Assembly: GCF_016907515.1 (NCBI RefSeq)
Contig: NZ_JAFBBY010000001.1
Location: forward strand, 1,984,001 to 2,048,000
Direction of reading: 5' to 3'
DNA from: Nocardioides nitrophenolicus
GTDB taxonomy: Bacteria > Actinomycetota > Actinomycetes > Propionibacteriales > Nocardioidaceae
DNA: 64,000 bases
Part shown: in pieces, positions 50,728-59,441 of the stretch
Numbering within the stretch: position 1 is the stretch's first letter
Layout of the letters: each line of letters begins with the position of its first letter
Program-made: the position numbers and the translations under genes
Notes under the pieces: model-generated
The model's database searches: none
What the model was told of the DNA's origin: nothing
What the model saw: the letters and a program-made list of their open reading frames with translations, nothing else

Positions 50728-51357
50728 ATGGCCGCCCACGACACCCGGATGCTGCTCCTGGGCGCGGTCGCGCTCTTCGAGCCGGTCAACGGCTACCAGA
50801 TCCGCCGTGAGCTGCTGTCGTGGAGCGTCGACGACTGGGCCCACCTCAACCCGGGCTCGATCTACAACGGCCTGGCCACGTTGACCAAGCAGGGCTTCCT
50901 GGTGCGCCACGACCTCGACGACGGCGGCCGGGAGGTTGCGGTCTACGAGTCGACGGCGACCGGGCGCACCGAGCTCGAGCGCCTGGTGACCGCCGGCCTC
51001 GAGGAGGTCAGCGTCGTCGACCGCAAGGCGTTCAGCGCGGCCTTCGGACTGCTTCCGCTCGTCCCGCCCGAGAACGCGCTGCGGTCCCTGGTACGCCGAC
51101 GGGTCGCCCTGGAGCAGCTGGTCGCCCGGCTCGCCACCCCGCCCGAGCCCGGCGACGCCCCGCCGCACGCCCTGCGCGGCGTGGTGATGTGGCTCGATCT
51201 CGCGGTGGCCGAGCTGGCCTGGCTGCGCGAGACCATCGAGGAGCTCGAGGCGGGCCGACTCGCGCTCGACGCGACGACCTGGACGCCGCCCGCGGACGAC
51301 CCGGGCTGGCAGATGAACGCCGACCGCGAGCGGTACCGGGCGCTCCTCGGCGGCTGA
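50728..51357 (+). CDS. PadR-family transcriptional regulator
   Basis: 209 aa: N-terminal winged helix (RMLLLGAVALFEPVNGYQIRREL; SIYNGLATLTKQGFL) and a C-terminal helical dimerisation domain (Vir_act_alpha_C-like), with DPGWQMNADRERYRALLGG at the end. It probably senses a small molecule and represses a transporter. The drug-type ABC exporter 4 kb downstream is one candidate target, but this is untested. Confidence 0.88.
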   Translation: MAAHDTRMLLLGAVALFEPVNGYQIRRELLSWSVDDWAHLNPGSIYNGLATLTKQGFLVRHDLDDGGREVAVYESTATGRTELERLVTAGLEEVSVVDRKAFSAAFGLLPLVPPENALRSLVRRRVALEQLVARLATPPEPGDAPPHALRGVVMWLDLAVAELAWLRETIEELEAGRLALDATTWTPPADDPGWQMNADRERYRALLGG

Positions 51358-51410
51358 GCCCGACCGCCACCGACCACCGGCGCGGCGGGCGCTGCTAGGC
51401 TCCGAACGCC

Positions 51411-51565
51411 AGTCAAGCCACCAGTGGCCAGGGAATCCGGTGAGAGTCCGGAGCTGACGCGCAGCGGTGAGGGTGACGGGCGGAGCAGGCAGTAGCCAGC
51501 CACTGGACCCCGGTCTGGGAAGGCGCCCCGTCCGATGGATCCCGAGTCCGAAGACCTGCTGGCTT
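51411..51565 (+). ncRNA. Cobalamin riboswitch
   Basis: The core elements are in order: GCCACCAGTGG, then GGGAATCCGGTGAGAGTCC and GGAGCTGACGCGCAGCGGT, an AGCCAGCCACTGG arm, GGGAAGGCG, and the closing GAGTCCGAAGACCTGCTGGC. This is the canonical adenosyl/hydroxocobalamin riboswitch pattern. It lies in the 287-base leader of the ABC importer operon and should shut it off when B12 is plentiful. Confidence 0.92.
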
Positions 51566-51644
51566 CCGCGGACCGACCGGACCGCGCGAACCCGATGGAC
51601 AGGCCCCGCGACCCGGGCTTGCGGACCACGACGGTGAGACCCGT

Positions 51645-52685
51645 ATGCGCCACCCCACCCGTTCCTCCTCCGCCCTGCTCCTGAGCGGCGTCCTGCTGCT
51701 CGGCGCGCTGACCGGCTGCGGCTCCACCGACGCCGACGACCCGGGCGCGGCCGCGCCACCGACCTCCGACGCCGGCTACCCGGTCGGGCTCGCCAACTGT
51801 GACGTCGACGTGACCGTGACCGCGCCGATCGAGCGGGCCGTGGCCGTCAACCAGCCCGCGCTCGAGCTGCTCCTCGCGCTCGGCCTCGGCGACCGGATGG
51901 CCGGCTACGCCATCAGCGACGACAGCGTGCTGCCCGCGCTCGAGGCCGAGCGGGCGAAGGTGGAGCCGTTCGCGGCGGAGTTCCCGTCCTTCGAGTCGGT
52001 GCTCGACCGCGACCCGGACCTCCTCTACACCACCTTCGACTACACCTTCACCGACGAGGGCATCGCCGACCGCGGGCGGTTCACCGAGCTCGGCGTGCCG
52101 ACGTACCAGTCGCCGAGCGAGTGCGCCGGGCAGGAGGCCGAGGTCCAGCACCGGCTCACCCTCGACGACCAGTACGCCGAGATCACCGACATCGCGCGGC
52201 TGTTCGGCGTGCCCGACAGGGGCGCGGAGCTGGTCGCCGACCTGAGGCGCCGCGCCGAGGCGGCCCAGCCGGCCCAGCAGGCCGCGGGCACGGGCGAGAT
52301 CACCTTCGCGTGGTGGTACGCCGCCACGAAGACCCCCTACATCGCGGGCTGCTGCGGCGCACCCGGCCTGATGACCCGTGCGGTCGGGGCCACCAACGCG
52401 TTCGAGGACTCCGACCAGTACTGGCCCGAGATCGGCTGGGAGAGCCTGCTCGAGCGCGACCCGACGGTGCTCGTGCTCGCCGACCTGGGCCGCGGCGGCG
52501 ACGGCGACAGCGCCCGGGCGAAGATCGACTTCCTCGAGTCCGACCCGGTCGCCCGTCGGCTGACCGCGGTCAAGGAGAGGCGCTACATCATTCTCGACGG
52601 CACCACGATGGACCCGTCGATCCGCAACGTCGACGGCATCGAGCAGCTCGCCGCCGGCCTGCGCGACCTGGGGCTGGCGGGGTGA
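51645..52685 (+). CDS. btuF: B12-type ABC importer substrate-binding lipoprotein
   Basis: 346-aa binding protein of the BtuF/FhuD/FepB fold. Lipobox LTGCGST near residue 25, then two lobes (ERAVAVNQPALELLLALGL; SFESVLDRDPDLLY; WPEIGWESLLERDPTVLVLAD). By sequence it resembles iron-siderophore proteins too, but the cobalamin riboswitch directly upstream argues for a corrinoid. Stop overlaps the next start (GTGA). Confidence 0.85.
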   Translation: MRHPTRSSSALLLSGVLLLGALTGCGSTDADDPGAAAPPTSDAGYPVGLANCDVDVTVTAPIERAVAVNQPALELLLALGLGDRMAGYAISDDSVLPALEAERAKVEPFAAEFPSFESVLDRDPDLLYTTFDYTFTDEGIADRGRFTELGVPTYQSPSECAGQEAEVQHRLTLDDQYAEITDIARLFGVPDRGAELVADLRRRAEAAQPAQQAAGTGEITFAWWYAATKTPYIAGCCGAPGLMTRAVGATNAFEDSDQYWPEIGWESLLERDPTVLVLADLGRGGDGDSARAKIDFLESDPVARRLTAVKERRYIILDGTTMDPSIRNVDGIEQLAAGLRDLGLAG

Positions 52686-53470
52686 CCGGGGTGACCGGGG
52701 TGACCGGGGTGAGCAGCGCCGACCTGCTCGAGCGCTGGGACCGGCAGCAGGCGGCGTACATCGCCGAGCGCGAGGGCCGCTTCGCCGCGATGCTCGACGT
52801 CCTCGACCTGCAGTGCGGCGGCGAGCCGGCCGTCGTGGTCGACCTGGCGTGCGGGCCCGGCTCGCTTTCGTTCCGGGTGCTGGAGCGCTTCCCCCGGGCG
52901 CGGGTGCTCGGCGTCGACCACGACCCGGCGCTGCTGGCGCTGGCCCGTGAGGCCGGCGAGCGGTACGGCGACCGGGTGGCCTTCGTGGACGACGACCTCA
53001 CCGCCGACGGCTGGGTCGAGCGCCTGCGGGCGCACGTCGGGGACGAGCCGGTCGCGGGCGTCGTCTCGACGACGGCGCTGCACTGGCTCTCGCCCGCCCA
53101 GCTGGTCGCGGCCTACCGCGACGCCCGCGACCTGCTCGCCGACGACGGCGTCCTGCTCGACGGCGACCACTTCCGCTACGACCACCGGCAGCCGCGGCTG
53201 CGCTCCTGGGCGGCCGAGCACGACCGGCGTACCCAGGAGGCGGCGTTCGACCGGGGCGCCGAGCCGTGGGACACCTGGTGGTCGGAGCTGTCCGCCCGCG
53301 CCGGGTACGCCGAGCTGGTCGCCGAGCGCGACCGGCGCTTCGCGGACCGGCCGGCGCCGGAGGCGACCGGTGTCGGCTTCCGGCTCGCGGCGCTGGCGCA
53401 GGCCGGGTTCGCCGAGCACGGCACGGTGTGGCAGCTCTTCGACGACTTCGTCGTCTACGGGGTGGCTTGA
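52682..53470 (+). CDS. Class I SAM-dependent methyltransferase within the B12 operon
   Basis: 263 aa (or fewer) with SAM motif I VVDLACGPGSLSFRVLE (near residue 60), motif II LGVDHDPALLALARE and a later VVSTTALHWL. Four in-frame GTG codons at 52682, 52691, 52700 and 52709 arise from a tandem 9-base repeat, so the N-terminus (VTG repeated) is uncertain. It overlaps btuF and the permease gene, so it is co-expressed with B12 uptake; its substrate is unknown. Confidence 0.85.
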   Translation: MTGVTGVTGVSSADLLERWDRQQAAYIAEREGRFAAMLDVLDLQCGGEPAVVVDLACGPGSLSFRVLERFPRARVLGVDHDPALLALAREAGERYGDRVAFVDDDLTADGWVERLRAHVGDEPVAGVVSTTALHWLSPAQLVAAYRDARDLLADDGVLLDGDHFRYDHRQPRLRSWAAEHDRRTQEAAFDRGAEPWDTWWSELSARAGYAELVAERDRRFADRPAPEATGVGFRLAALAQAGFAEHGTVWQLFDDFVVYGVA

Positions 53471-54486
53471 CCTCCCGGCTCCGGCTGGCGACCGCGGTCG
53501 TCGTCGGCACCGCCCTGGTGCTGCTCTCGGTGGCGACGGCGACGATCGTGGGGCCCGCCGACCTGTCGGTGGGCGAGGTGCTCGCCGTCGTGCGCGAGCA
53601 TCTCGGCGGTCCGCCGGCGGAGCTCTCCCGCCTGCGGGCGGCGATCGTGTGGGAGCTGCGCCTGCCGCGCAGCATCCTCGCGGCGGCCTGCGGCGCGGGG
53701 CTGGCGGTGTGCGGCGCGGTGCTGCAGTCCCTGCTGCGCAACCCCCTGGCCGACCCCTTCGTCCTCGGGATCTCTTCGGGCGCCTCGACCGGCGCGGTCG
53801 TGGTGGCGGTGCTCGGCATCGGCGCGGGCGCCCTGGGCCTGACCGGGGGCGCCTTCCTCGGCGCGCTGGTGTCCTTCGCGCTCGTCGTGCTGCTCGCCTG
53901 GGCGGCCGGCTCCGGACCCGACAAGCTGATCCTGGCCGGTGTCGCCGGCACCCAGCTCTTCTCCGCGCTGACCTCGTTCATCGTGCTGACGTCCGCGGAT
54001 CCCGAGCAGACCCGCGGCGTCCTGGTCTGGCTGCTCGGCTCCCTCGGCGGGGCGCGCTGGTCCGACGCCCTCCTCGTCAGCGCGGTCGTGGCGGCGGGGA
54101 CGGTGGTCTGCATCGTGCTGGCCCGCTCCCTCGACGCGTTCGCGTTCGGGACCGACGCCGCCGGCGCCCTCGGCATCGGGGTCGGCCGCACCCGGGCGGT
54201 GCTGCTGGTCACAACAGCAGCCATCACGGCGGTCGCGGTCGCCGCGGCCGGCGCGATCGGCTTCGTCGGCCTGGTGCTGCCGCACGCCGCGCGCGCCGTC
54301 GTCGGCCCCCGGCACCGCGCCCTGATCCCGATCACTGCCCTGGCCGGCGCCGTCTTCCTGGTCTGGGCCGACACGGTCGCCCGGGTGCTCGTCGCGCCGC
54401 AGGAGCTGCCGGTCGGCGTGGTGACCGCGCTGGTCGGCGTACCGGCGTTCGCGCTCGTGCTGCGCCGCCGCGGGAGGCGCGGATGA
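53467..54486 (+). CDS. btuC: B12-type ABC importer permease (FecCD/BtuC family)
   Basis: 339-aa permease with about ten helices. Motifs: LRLPRSILAAACGAGLAVCG, NPLADPFVLGISSGAS, GAIGFVGLVLPHAARAVVGP. TTG start overlaps the methyltransferase stop (TTGA). Coupled to the ATPase gene by a four-base overlap. Confidence 0.92.
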   Translation: MTSRLRLATAVVVGTALVLLSVATATIVGPADLSVGEVLAVVREHLGGPPAELSRLRAAIVWELRLPRSILAAACGAGLAVCGAVLQSLLRNPLADPFVLGISSGASTGAVVVAVLGIGAGALGLTGGAFLGALVSFALVVLLAWAAGSGPDKLILAGVAGTQLFSALTSFIVLTSADPEQTRGVLVWLLGSLGGARWSDALLVSAVVAAGTVVCIVLARSLDAFAFGTDAAGALGIGVGRTRAVLLVTTAAITAVAVAAAGAIGFVGLVLPHAARAVVGPRHRALIPITALAGAVFLVWADTVARVLVAPQELPVGVVTALVGVPAFALVLRRRGRRG

Positions 54487-55244
54487 GCCTGCACGCGCGG
54501 GCCGTCAGCTGGCGGCGCGGGGGCCGGCTGGTCGTCGACGACGTGTCGCTGGACGTGCCCGAGAGCGCCACGGTCGGCCTGCTCGGGCCGAACGGGTCCG
54601 GGAAGTCCTCGCTGCTGCGCCTGCTCGCCGGGAGCCGGCGCCCGTCGTCCGGCGTGGTCACCCTCGACGACCTCCCGGTGCGTCAGTGGCGACGGCGCAC
54701 CCTGGCCCGCCGGGTCGCCGTCGTCGACCAGCACGCCGACACGACCGTGGCCCTCACGGTCGCCGACGTCGTGGCGCTCGGCCGGATCCCGCACCAGGGG
54801 CCGTGGCGCCCGCACGACGCCGCCGACGACGCCGCCGTGGCGGCCGCGGCCGACGCCGTCGGGATCGGCCACCTGCTCGACCGCGGCTGGGACGCGCTGT
54901 CCGGCGGCGAGCGGCAGCGCGCCCAGCTGGCGCGGGCCCTGGCCCAGGAGCCGCGCGAGCTGCTCCTCGACGAGCCCACCAACCATCTCGACGTCGCCCA
55001 CCAGCTCGAGCTGCTCACCCTGGTCCGCCGGCTGCCCGTCACCGCGGTCATCGCGCTGCACGACCTCAACCTCGCCGCCCAGTTCTGCGATCTGCTGCTC
55101 GTGCTGCGCGAAGGGCGGGTGGTGGCCGGTGGACCGCCGCTGGAGGCACTGACCCCCGAGCTGGTCGCGGAGGTGTACGACGTGCGGGCCCAGGTGGTCG
55201 CCGACGCGCACGGCACGTGGGTGCGGATCCTCGGCCGGCGCTGA
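54483..55244 (+). CDS. btuD: B12-type ABC importer ATPase
   Basis: 253 aa: Walker A GPNGSGKSS, Q-loop VVDQHADTTVALTV, signature LSGGERQRAQLARAL, Walker B LLLDEPTNHLD, switch HDLNLAAQFCD. Last gene of the riboswitch-controlled operon. Confidence 0.93.
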   Translation: MSLHARAVSWRRGGRLVVDDVSLDVPESATVGLLGPNGSGKSSLLRLLAGSRRPSSGVVTLDDLPVRQWRRRTLARRVAVVDQHADTTVALTVADVVALGRIPHQGPWRPHDAADDAAVAAAADAVGIGHLLDRGWDALSGGERQRAQLARALAQEPRELLLDEPTNHLDVAHQLELLTLVRRLPVTAVIALHDLNLAAQFCDLLLVLREGRVVAGGPPLEALTPELVAEVYDVRAQVVADAHGTWVRILGRR

Positions 55245-55329
55245 GGAATTCCCGTCGCCGATGAGTCGGCGTCGGTGGCATGGTCTGTGCTGGGGGAAGG
55301 CGGGCGGGAGCCCGCTTGACGGCGCCGTG

Positions 55330-55368
55330 TTCAATCTTGAATACTCCGCCCTATTCAACCTTGACTAC
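55330..55368 (+). promoter_or_regulatory. Paired TTCAA-NN-TTGA operator-like repeats before ABC exporter
   Basis: TTCAATCTTGAATAC (55330-55344) and TTCAACCTTGACTAC (55354-55368) form two near-identical dyads 24 bp apart, ending 12 bp before the exporter ATPase start. Likely operator of a local repressor; the PadR gene at 50.7 kb is a candidate. Confidence 0.55.
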
Positions 55369-55380
55369 CGAGGGGAACCC

Positions 55381-56390
<1,010 letters not shown>

Positions 56391-56394
<4 letters not shown>

Positions 56395-57143
56395 ACAGCT
56401 TCCTGCGCGAGTCCTGGATCGTCTTCAACCGGCAGCTGCGGATGAACCTGCGCAACCCGGCGTGGGTGATCATCGGCATGCTCCAGCCGGTGCTCTACCT
56501 GCTGCTGTTCGGCCCCCTGCTCGAGCCGGTGATCGCCCAGCTCGGCGGCAACAAGTACACCTGGTTCGTGCCCGGCATGCTCGTCCAGCTCGGCATCTTC
56601 GGCGCCTTCTTCGCCGGCTTCTCGCTCATCGGCGAGTGGCGCGAGGGTGTCATCGAGGCCGAGCGGGTCACCCCCGCCCACCGTTCCGCCCTGCTGTTCG
56701 GCCGGCTCTACCGCGACCTGCTCCAGCTCTTCGTGCAGGCCGTGATCCTGGTCGGCCTCGGCCTGATCCTCGGCATGGACGCCTCCTTCGGCGGCATCGT
56801 GGTCGGCGTCGTGCTCACCTTGATGCTCGGCGGCGCCTGCGCGGCGGCGTCCAACGCGCTCGCCCTCACCACCAAGAGCGAGGACGTGATGGCGCCGGTC
56901 ATCAACGTCGTGATGATGCCGGTGCTGCTCCTCAGCGGCATCCTGCTCCCGATGAGCTTCGGCGCCGGCTGGCTCGAGCGACTCAGCGACTTCATGCCGA
57001 TCCGCCACGTCGTCGACGCCGTCCGCGCCGCGTTCTTCGGCGACTTCGACAGCTCGATGCTCTGGGGCGTCGGCTGGACGGTCGTGCTGTTCGGGCTGGC
57101 CGTGTGGTGGGGGACCTCGGTGTTCAAGAAGGAGAACGCCTAA
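56391..57143 (+). CDS. ABC-2 exporter permease (DrrB-like)
   Basis: 250 aa, six hydrophobic helices. ABC-2 features: RNPAWVIIGMLQPVLYLLLFGPLL, GEWREGVIEAERVTP, and the late ILLPMSFGAGWLERLSDFMPIRHVVDAVR. GTG start within GTGA overlap. Drug or lipid export is inferred. Confidence 0.92.
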
Positions 57144-57185
57144 GCGTCAGGGTTGGTCGTCGACCTCGCTCGTCTGGTCGGGGTC

Positions 57186-57277
57186 GGGATTCACCACGGG
57201 ATGTAGCCGAACCCGTGGTTCTGTAGCGGAGTTCCGCTACAGAAGCGGTCATTCACCTACATCCCGTGGTGAATCCC
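57186..57277. repeat. Palindromic intergenic element, family A copy 2 (92 bp)
   Basis: Perfect 21-base inverted arms at 57186-57206 and 57257-57277 and a perfect inner hairpin CTGTAGCGGA/TCCGCTACAG (57221-57242). It lies between convergent genes (exporter permease and kinase) and probably acts as a terminator for both. Confidence 0.8.
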
Positions 57278-57298
57278 CAGCCAGCACGACCCACGTGC

Positions 57299-59173
57299 TC
57301 AGCCCGCGCCACCCGGCAACCCGGCGAGCAGCTCGTCGAGGTCCAGGATCAGCGCCGGGTCGGGCGCCTCGATGGTCGCGTCCTGGTCGATCTCGGAGAA
57401 CTCGAAGTGGTCGACGTCGGACTCGTCGATCCGCAGCACGTAGTGGGGCTCGGCCACCCGGATGCTGAGCACCTCCCGCTGGGAGCCCTCGGTCTGCTCG
57501 ATCCGGACCGCGCGCTGGCCGCCGACCGTGGTCGTGCCGAGGCTCTTCGCGGTGGCGTTCTCACGCCCGTCGCGCTCGAGCAGCTCGTCGAGGTCGCAGA
57601 AGGAGTCGATGCTGTCGGCCATCGAGTCGTCGACGACCCACTTGTCGCCGACCAGGCGCAGGACCAGGGCCGCCGTGCCGGCGCCGAGGGTGCCGTCCCA
57701 GAACTTCGCGTCGGCGCGCAGCCAGGTCGTGTCGCCGACGTGGAGGATCTCGGCGCTGCCACCCGAGCTGGTCGAGGTCAGCTTGCCCTTGCAGTCGCCA
57801 CGGGTGGTGGCGACGACGTCGACCTTCACCGTGTCGGAGCCGTCGGCGAACTCGCCGCGGATCCGCGCCGTCTCGACGACGGCCATGTCCTTCTCCGACG
57901 CGCGGACGATGTCCTTGGCCGGCTGGTCGAGGAAGGCGTCGTCGCCGCTCGGGCCGCCGTCGCGGGTCAGCAGGGCGGCGGCGACGCCGATCCCGGTCGC
58001 CAGCAGGACGGCGAGCAGGGCGAGCAGCAGCCAGGTCCGCACGCCGGGTCCGCTCCGTCGCGGCGGACCGGCCGGACCCGCCGACGCGGTCTGGACGGGA
58101 GACGCCGGCGCCGGCGGTGGTGTCGGCGGTGGCGCCGGCGGTGGTGTCGGCGGTGGTGTCGCGACGAACGGGGCCGGGTTCGCGGGCGGCGGCGGCATCG
58201 TCGTCGCCGGCGCGGGCGGAGCGGCGGCGACCGGGCGGGCGACCGGGCGGGCCACCGGGCGCACGGCGGTGGCGCCCCGCTCCTCGGGCTGCGCGGCCCC
58301 GGGCGTGACCGGGAGCCGCAGCGCGGCCTGCAGGTCCGCGCTCATCTCGGCGGCGCGCTGGTAGCGGTCCGCCGGGTCCTTGCCCATCGCGGTCCGCAGG
58401 ATCCGGTTGGTGGCGTGCACCATCGCACTGGTGCCGGCCAGCTGCGGGACCGGGTCGCGCACGTGGGCGGCGATCAGCTGGTACTCCGAGTCGCCGAGGT
58501 ACGGCGGTCGCCCGGTCAGGGTCACCCAGAGCAGGCAGCCCAGCGCGTAGAGGTCGCTGACCGCGCTGGCGCGGGCGCCGCCGTGCAGCTCCGGAGCCAT
58601 GTACGACGGCGTACCGGCCGCCGTCGAGCTGAACCGGGTCGCGTCGGCGTTCATCCGCCGGGCGATGCCGAAGTCGGCGAGATAGGCGCGCACCGAGCCG
58701 GGGCGCCGGCGTACCAGCACGTTGCCGGGCTTGATGTCGCGGTGCACCAGCCCGGCGTCGTGTGCGTCGGCGAGCCCGCTGGTGACCTGCTCGATGATCT
58801 CCAGCGCCTCCACCAGCGACGGCACGCCCTCGGTGCGGATCAGGTGACCGAGGTCGCCGCCGGAGATCAGCTGGCTGGCGATGTAGAGGTGGCCGTCCTC
58901 CTCGCCGTGGGCGTAGACCGCCACGACGTGGGCCGACTCGAGCGACGCCTGGGCCCGGGCCTCGCGGGTGAACCGCTCCCGGAACTCGGGGTCGTGCGCG
59001 AACAGCGGCGCGATGACCTTCAGCGCCACCTCGCGGCCGAGGCTCTCCTCCATCGCGCGGTACACGACACCCATGCCGCCCTGACCGAGCTGCTCGAGGA
59101 TCCGGAACCGCCCGATCCGCGCACCCACCGAGGCGGGCGCGCCCGGATCGCCGGGGCCGGGATAGGGGGACAC
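57299..59173 (-). CDS. Ser/Thr protein kinase with single membrane span and extracellular domain
   Basis: 624 aa (GTG 59173). Kinase domain about 20-285: glycine loop LGQGGMGVVY, Lys52, catalytic HRDIKPGN (near 150), DFG in LADFGIARR. A Pro/Ala-rich linker follows (300-365), then one membrane helix (TWLLLALLAVLLATGIGVAAALL). The extracellular domain (about 410-600) carries a Cys pair (GDCKGKL, FCDLDEL) and a beta-rich LppX/LprG-like pattern (VDVVATTRG; GGSAEILHVGDTTWLRAD; VLRIDESD). It may sense a lipid or cell-wall compound (inference). Confidence 0.9.
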   Translation of the reverse strand: MSPYPGPGDPGAPASVGARIGRFRILEQLGQGGMGVVYRAMEESLGREVALKVIAPLFAHDPEFRERFTREARAQASLESAHVVAVYAHGEEDGHLYIASQLISGGDLGHLIRTEGVPSLVEALEIIEQVTSGLADAHDAGLVHRDIKPGNVLVRRRPGSVRAYLADFGIARRMNADATRFSSTAAGTPSYMAPELHGGARASAVSDLYALGCLLWVTLTGRPPYLGDSEYQLIAAHVRDPVPQLAGTSAMVHATNRILRTAMGKDPADRYQRAAEMSADLQAALRLPVTPGAAQPEERGATAVRPVARPVARPVAAAPPAPATTMPPPPANPAPFVATPPPTPPPAPPPTPPPAPASPVQTASAGPAGPPRRSGPGVRTWLLLALLAVLLATGIGVAAALLTRDGGPSGDDAFLDQPAKDIVRASEKDMAVVETARIRGEFADGSDTVKVDVVATTRGDCKGKLTSTSSGGSAEILHVGDTTWLRADAKFWDGTLGAGTAALVLRLVGDKWVVDDSMADSIDSFCDLDELLERDGRENATAKSLGTTTVGGQRAVRIEQTEGSQREVLSIRVAEPHYVLRIDESDVDHFEFSEIDQDATIEAPDPALILDLDELLAGLPGGAG

Positions 59174-59441
59174 ACCGTCTGTTCTACCGGACGACGATGA
59201 CGACGAGGAGCGCGGCGCCGGTCACCGGCCCGGCCAACCCCCCAGTTGCTCCGAGAACACCGGCCGGCGCGGTACGAAGCGCCGCGGCTCCTCGTGCACG
59301 AGGTCCGCTCCCCCACGGTGCGGCCCCGTCCCCGATTCTCCCGGCCCCGGCGGGGGCGAGGCCACCAGCGGAATCGAGGACAGCGGAACCGCCGAGGTCG
59401 CTGACTAGCATCGGGTCAGCGGCTCGACAGAGGAGAAGCTC

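Noticed and set aside
51645..55244. Iron-siderophore importer identity
   Set aside because: The protein folds fit both, but a clear cobalamin riboswitch precedes the operon.
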